Positions 5,201 through 8,365 of a stretch of DNA of 8,365 bases are shown piece by piece. Position 1 is the stretch's first letter. Each line of letters opens with the position of its first letter. A program made the translations under genes and the position numbers. The notes under the pieces are model-generated. The model was not told the DNA's origin, searched no databases, and saw nothing but the letters and a program-made list of their open reading frames with translations. Source of the stretch: DAOPKN01 sp035391225 (GTDB lineage: Bacteria; Thermotogota; Thermotogae; MWEM01); NCBI GenBank assembly GCA_035391225.1, contig DAOPKN010000084.1:1-8365 (forward strand). Reading direction: 5' to 3'.

Positions 5201-6343
5201 ATGGACAACTCCCCAAGGATGCCACTCGATCCCGTGGAAGTACGTCACTGGCTCCACCAGAACCCGGAACTCGGGTACGCGGAAAAACGAACCACGCAGT
5301 TCTTGCTCGAACAGGTGCAGCAACTGGAGGGTGTGAAAATCCATCGTCCCCTGGAAACCGGGATGGTGGTGGAGCGGACAAAGGGTCCGGGGCCCTACCT
5401 GCTGTTTCGGGCGGACATCGACGCTTTGCCCATCGTGGAACAAACGGGATGGGCATATGCCTCCACCAACGGATGCATGCATGCCTGTGGCCACGATGTG
5501 CATGCCTCCATCCTGTACGCCTTTTTGCGGAACGTGGTGCAAAACGACCTTCCCGGCAACTTCCTCTTCTTTTTCCAACCCGCCGAGGAGGGGGGAGGCG
5601 GTGCGGAAAAGGCCATTCAAACGGGCATTTTCGAGGGCTTCAACATCAGCCATTCCTTCGCCCTGCATGTCACCGACGAGATGCCCAAGGGGGTGCTGGG
5701 CGTGAACGACGACGTGCTCTTCGCCTCGGCTTTCCTGCTGGTGGCCCACTTCGAAGGGGTTTCGGCGCACGTTGCGGCGCCACAGATGGGCAAAGATGCA
5801 CTCAACGCCTGCCGCACGTTCCTGGACTTGGCAGATCGGCTGCCCAATCCCCCGGAAGAATACGTGCTGTACGCAAGGGGATTGCTGCATGCGGGGGATG
5901 TGCATAACATCATTCCCGCCAAAGCGCGCATCGAGGGGAGCTTACGCTCGCGTACGTTGGAAAGCAACCTGCGCTACCTGGACCGGTTGGAACAAGTGGC
6001 ACGCGCGGTAGAGCTCGCCACGGGGGTCAACGTGAAGCTGGAGACCTTCTCGCGCTACCCCGGGGTGCAAATCGATCCGGGAGTGTTCCGGAAGGTGATG
6101 GACGCGCTTTCGGGGCAATTCCGCTTCGAGAGGGTGCCCATGAAGATGACGGGCGAAGATTTCGGCTTCCTTTGCCAAAAGTATCCCTCCATGATGTTCT
6201 GGCTGGGTACCGGAACCGGTAACCCCGTGGGCCTGCACAATCCGCGGTTCTTGCCGGATGATGATATAATTGAATTTGGGGCAGGCTTTTTCCAGCAACT
6301 TGCCCGTGCATTTCAACCTGAAGGAAGGGTGGTAAACGTATGA
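5201..6343 (+). CDS. M20D amidohydrolase, likely N-acetyl-diaminopimelate deacetylase
   Basis: This 380-residue cytoplasmic metallohydrolase probably removes acetate from N-acetyl-LL-diaminopimelate in the acetylated lysine/peptidoglycan branch. It carries the M20 opening RHWLHQNPELGYAEK (15-29) and RADIDALPIVEQTGW (70-84). Predicted metal ligands are Cys96 and His98 (HACGHDVH), Glu130 (QPAEEG), His156 (ALHV) and His346 (GLHNPRF), with Glu129 as catalytic base, by analogy with plant ILL2. MTGEDFGFL (316-324) plus MMFWLG (331-336) and GLH are shared with Firmicute N-acetyl-diaminopimelate deacetylases such as YkuR, which makes this better than a generic IAA-amino-acid hydrolase call. The dimer-interface motif reads SAHVAAPQ instead of the usual GGHAAxPH. 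GAAAGGG lies 8 bases before the ATG at 5201; a longer in-frame opening to 4796 only runs antisense to the transaminase. Its TGA overlaps the next ATG. No dapD/dapH or lysine genes are in view. Confidence 0.9.
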   Translation: MDNSPRMPLDPVEVRHWLHQNPELGYAEKRTTQFLLEQVQQLEGVKIHRPLETGMVVERTKGPGPYLLFRADIDALPIVEQTGWAYASTNGCMHACGHDVHASILYAFLRNVVQNDLPGNFLFFFQPAEEGGGGAEKAIQTGIFEGFNISHSFALHVTDEMPKGVLGVNDDVLFASAFLLVAHFEGVSAHVAAPQMGKDALNACRTFLDLADRLPNPPEEYVLYARGLLHAGDVHNIIPAKARIEGSLRSRTLESNLRYLDRLEQVARAVELATGVNVKLETFSRYPGVQIDPGVFRKVMDALSGQFRFERVPMKMTGEDFGFLCQKYPSMMFWLGTGTGNPVGLHNPRFLPDDDIIEFGAGFFQQLARAFQPEGRVVNV

Positions 6344-8202
6344 AAACGAAAACCTTGCTCACGCTTTCCCTGCTTCTTGTCTTGTTTTCTTCCATGATAC
6401 TCGCTTTTGACGTCACCGAATGGATTCCGGCAAACAGCGATTTCGTGTTACAGGTAGAAAACCTCTCCCAGCTGGAGGCGTTGATCCCCGGCGAAGACCT
6501 GGCCGCACTGACCGAAGAACTGTCGTGGGAAACCGGTATCACGGGTTTTCTTCCCATGAACCAATGGAAGCTCACGCTTTTCGGCAAACTGGGGCTATCG
6601 CTCTCGTGGATCTCCCTGGTTGAAAACCTGGGCTACGGGCTTGACCTGGAAGAGTTGCTCCCCTTGGCTGCGCAACCCATCGCGCTTGTCACCAACATCG
6701 TTCCCTATCCCTTGCTGTACACCGCCATCGTGCAAATGGGCAGAGAAGCGAACGAGTACGGGGATTTCTCCTTCTCCTACTCCTCGCTCACTATCGGGGA
6801 GCAGATGCTCACACGCTTCCACCTGGAAAACATCGAGGATTACCCTCCGGTTTCGATGGACATCTTCCTCGTTCCGCTGGAATCTGGCTGGATGTTAACC
6901 GCGAGCGAAGAGTTCCTCAATGCGAGTCTTTCCGCGAAGAGCAATCCCGCGCATCGACTTGTGGAAAACATTTCCGAAACCGCGCGTGCGCGCATCACCT
7001 CCGCTCCGGAGAAGATGTTGACGCTGTTCAACCGCACGTTCCCGCTCTCCCGCATCCTGTTGGACACCATCGGGTGGAACTACGGACGGCCGCAGTGGGA
7101 AGTTTGGACCGTTTCCGCCCAAACCGCCTTGGGGCACACTTCCTTTGGCATGGAGTTGCTTTGCCCCATGGCCTACGACCTCCAGATGGAAAAAGACCTT
7201 GCCATGCAGTACACCTATTCCGCCGAAGAGTTGGCAGCGTTTGGGGCTCCCGAGGCATCCGAGGATCCCTACAGCTTCCTGTTCCTGGCGCTGAAGAAAG
7301 CGCCCGTTATCCCGGAGATGCTTCCCGACCTGCTGTACGAGATCGGCTTGTATGATGTCGATCCGCAAATGGTCATGGCACCGCTGATGATTTCCGGGCT
7401 TTTCCCGCAGAACGTGCGCGCTTCGCAGGTATGGTTGCACCCCGGGGAAGAATCCATGCTGATGTGGATGCATGCCAACGACCCCATCGGGGTGCTCAGC
7501 CGGATGGCTCCCCTGGTCGGCGAGGAGATTCAATCTTCTGGGGACCTGAGTTGGCTCAGCTCCGAAGACGAAGCCTACTTCTCCGCTTCCCAGTCAACGG
7601 GTATCGTGGAAATCGCAGTGGGAGCATTCGCCAGCGACCCCACCACACAGGAGTACCAAAGCGTGCAACCCATGTCATCGGTGTACCCGCAGTGGGCCCA
7701 ACGATTGGCTTCCTTCCCAGGAAAGGTGGGTTTCGCTGCCATGGTTCCGGGTTTACTGGAACTGGTAGCCGGCTTCTCGGACACGGGTGAATTACTGGCG
7801 CAGGCCCAGCTCAAGGGAGATTTCTTGGCCGACCTGCAAGCAAAGCAGCAGCAACAGGAAGAGTTCGACAACATCGTTTCGGCTTACGCGGGGTTCTACA
7901 ACCTGTTGTCCGACATGGTGTGGTACGAATTGGAAATCAACGCGGAGAACGTGCAGCAGTCGATCGACGAGGATTACTACTACTTCAACGATCCAACACT
8001 CCTCGAGCAGATGGCCTGGGAAATCCAGCAAAACGAGGACAGCGTGGATGTCATCGTGTGGTACACCGGCGAGCTTCCCTCCACGTTCTCCCTGGGTGAT
8101 CTCGAGAGTGCGGTTTTTGACTGGATCTACGATTGGGACCTGGTCTTCGTGCAAGAAGAAGACACGCTCAAGATGGTCATCACGTTCTCCGACGAAGAGT
8201 AG
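6340..8202 (+). CDS. Unrecognised exported protein, 620 residues
   Basis: I do not recognise a characterised family. Residues 1-22 form a signal peptide: MKTK, a Leu-rich core, and a likely cut after ILA22. The mature protein has no further membrane segment, so it should be periplasmic or secreted. The mature start, VTEWIPANSDFVLQVENLSQ, resembles openings of the DUF3352-like group of bacterial exported proteins (a hydrophobic strand after IPA-D/S). That is a weak resemblance. The rest is acidic and rich in aromatic residues, with a Gln/Glu-rich helix about 505-513 (QAKQQQQEEF) and a WEIQQNEDSVDVIVWYTGEL strand region near 561-580. No Cys pairs, metal motifs or repeats were found. The ATG at 6340 overlaps the deacetylase TGA in ATGA and is preceded by GGAAGGGTGG, so it is translationally coupled. 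Coupling a cytoplasmic deacetylase to an exported protein is odd; a joint role is only inference. Confidence 0.87.
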   Translation: MKTKTLLTLSLLLVLFSSMILAFDVTEWIPANSDFVLQVENLSQLEALIPGEDLAALTEELSWETGITGFLPMNQWKLTLFGKLGLSLSWISLVENLGYGLDLEELLPLAAQPIALVTNIVPYPLLYTAIVQMGREANEYGDFSFSYSSLTIGEQMLTRFHLENIEDYPPVSMDIFLVPLESGWMLTASEEFLNASLSAKSNPAHRLVENISETARARITSAPEKMLTLFNRTFPLSRILLDTIGWNYGRPQWEVWTVSAQTALGHTSFGMELLCPMAYDLQMEKDLAMQYTYSAEELAAFGAPEASEDPYSFLFLALKKAPVIPEMLPDLLYEIGLYDVDPQMVMAPLMISGLFPQNVRASQVWLHPGEESMLMWMHANDPIGVLSRMAPLVGEEIQSSGDLSWLSSEDEAYFSASQSTGIVEIAVGAFASDPTTQEYQSVQPMSSVYPQWAQRLASFPGKVGFAAMVPGLLELVAGFSDTGELLAQAQLKGDFLADLQAKQQQQEEFDNIVSAYAGFYNLLSDMVWYELEINAENVQQSIDEDYYYFNDPTLLEQMAWEIQQNEDSVDVIVWYTGELPSTFSLGDLESAVFDWIYDWDLVFVQEEDTLKMVITFSDEE

Positions 8203-8205
8203 AAT

Positions 8206-8236
8206 CGTTCCCGTTGCTTCGCTACGGAACGCAACG
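8206..8236 (+). other. Candidate pseudoknot or alternative hairpins after the last stop codon
   Basis: Four words occur in order: CGTTCC (8206-8211), CGTTGC (8212-8217), GGAACG (8226-8231) and GCAACG (8231-8236). The first pairs with the third and the second with the fourth, sharing one G. This is the layout of an H-type pseudoknot or of two mutually exclusive stems. It begins four bases after the TAG at 8202. The two left words are near copies, so coincidence is possible. Confidence 0.3.
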
Positions 8237-8261
8237 CTGCCCTCGGTATATACGTAGTGTA

Positions 8262-8295
8262 CGGTCGGGAAGGCGTGCCCGAGAATTTCCCGCCG
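8262..8295 (+). other. Stem-loop in the 3' tail
   Basis: CGG (8262-8264) and GGGAA (8267-8271) pair with TTCCC (8287-8291) and CCG (8293-8295), giving eight pairs with a small internal loop. It lies between the candidate pseudoknot and the terminal hairpin. No T tract follows, so it is not itself a terminator. It may be part of a long 3' untranslated region or a separate RNA. Confidence 0.33.
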
Positions 8296-8328
8296 GTACG
8301 TTCCCATAAGCATAGGTGTTGTGTCTTC

Positions 8329-8358
8329 CCCGGTGGGTCTCCCGCCGGGACTTTTTTT
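8329..8358 (+). terminator. Intrinsic terminator at the right end
   Basis: CCCGGTGGG (8329-8337) pairs with CCCGCCGGG (8341-8349), one pair being T-G, around a 3-base TCT loop. AC and seven T (8352-8358) follow. This is the clearest Rho-independent terminator in the window. It ends either the deacetylase operon, after a 126-base untranslated tail, or a separate small RNA or leader starting inside that tail. Confidence 0.82.
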
Positions 8359-8365
8359 GGGGGGG

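Noticed and set aside
7792..8313. Minus-strand 173-residue frame covering the 3' tail
   Set aside because: Most of it is antisense to the exported protein. The part in the tail looks protein-like by eye but has no ribosome site or family match.
8203..8358. tRNA, tmRNA, SRP RNA or known riboswitch in the right-hand tail
   Set aside because: No T-loop GTTCRA motif, no CCA-bearing acceptor stem, and none of the conserved riboswitch cores I know (TPP, cobalamin, SAM, fluoride, glycine) is present.

Overview
This 8365-base window is a compact, GC-rich bacterial segment (upper-50s percent GC by eye, not computed). It holds six confident protein genes and very little spare DNA. I see no rRNA, tRNA, CRISPR array, insertion sequence or phage gene. 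Translation signals are strong purine-rich Shine-Dalgarno sites. There are a lipoprotein signal and a classical signal peptide. One large lipoprotein combines a fibronectin-like domain, bacterial-repeat domains and a beta-propeller. Together these suggest a free-living or anaerobic diderm, possibly a deep-branching group such as Thermotogota or a neighbour. That placement is an impression, not a demonstrated assignment. The window ends in a run of G and may be the end of a metagenomic contig.

Layout. (1) 76-975, plus strand: a Rob-like AraC-family regulator with an N-terminal helix-turn-helix and a C-terminal GyrI-like effector-binding domain. (2) 996-1034: a perfect 15-bp hairpin shared as a terminator with the convergent next gene. 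(3) 1054-3324, minus strand: a 756-residue lipoprotein starting at TTG, with one fibronectin-like domain, three InlB/Flg_new-type repeats and about eight propeller blades. (4) 3325-3640: a non-coding stretch holding the lipoprotein promoter and the terminator region of the next operon. (5) 3641-5106, minus strand: a two-gene operon with an ATGA overlap, coding for a D-amino-acid-transaminase-like class IV aminotransferase followed by a PduO-type ATP:cob(I)alamin adenosyltransferase. (6) 5107-5200: a 94-bp divergent regulatory region. (7) 5201-8202, plus strand: a second operon with an ATGA overlap, coding for an M20D amidohydrolase most like N-acetyl-diaminopimelate deacetylase, followed by an unrecognised 620-residue exported protein. 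(8) 8203-8365: a structured tail ending in a clear intrinsic terminator.

How the parts fit. The deacetylase and the D-amino-acid transaminase are read divergently from one control region. Both could serve amino-acid and cell-wall precursor metabolism: diaminopimelate/lysine on one side, D-alanine/D-glutamate on the other. The cobalamin adenosyltransferase is locked to the transaminase by translational coupling, with no B12-dependent enzyme in view. All four promoters I can propose carry an extended -10 (TGnTAnAAT) with a poor -35. The two central promoters face each other across an inverted repeat, so their transcripts would overlap at the 5' ends. I found nothing that amounts to a convincing new defence, mobile or biosynthetic system. 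The most worthwhile unknowns are the face-to-face control region, the exported 620-residue protein coupled to the deacetylase, and the structured tail.
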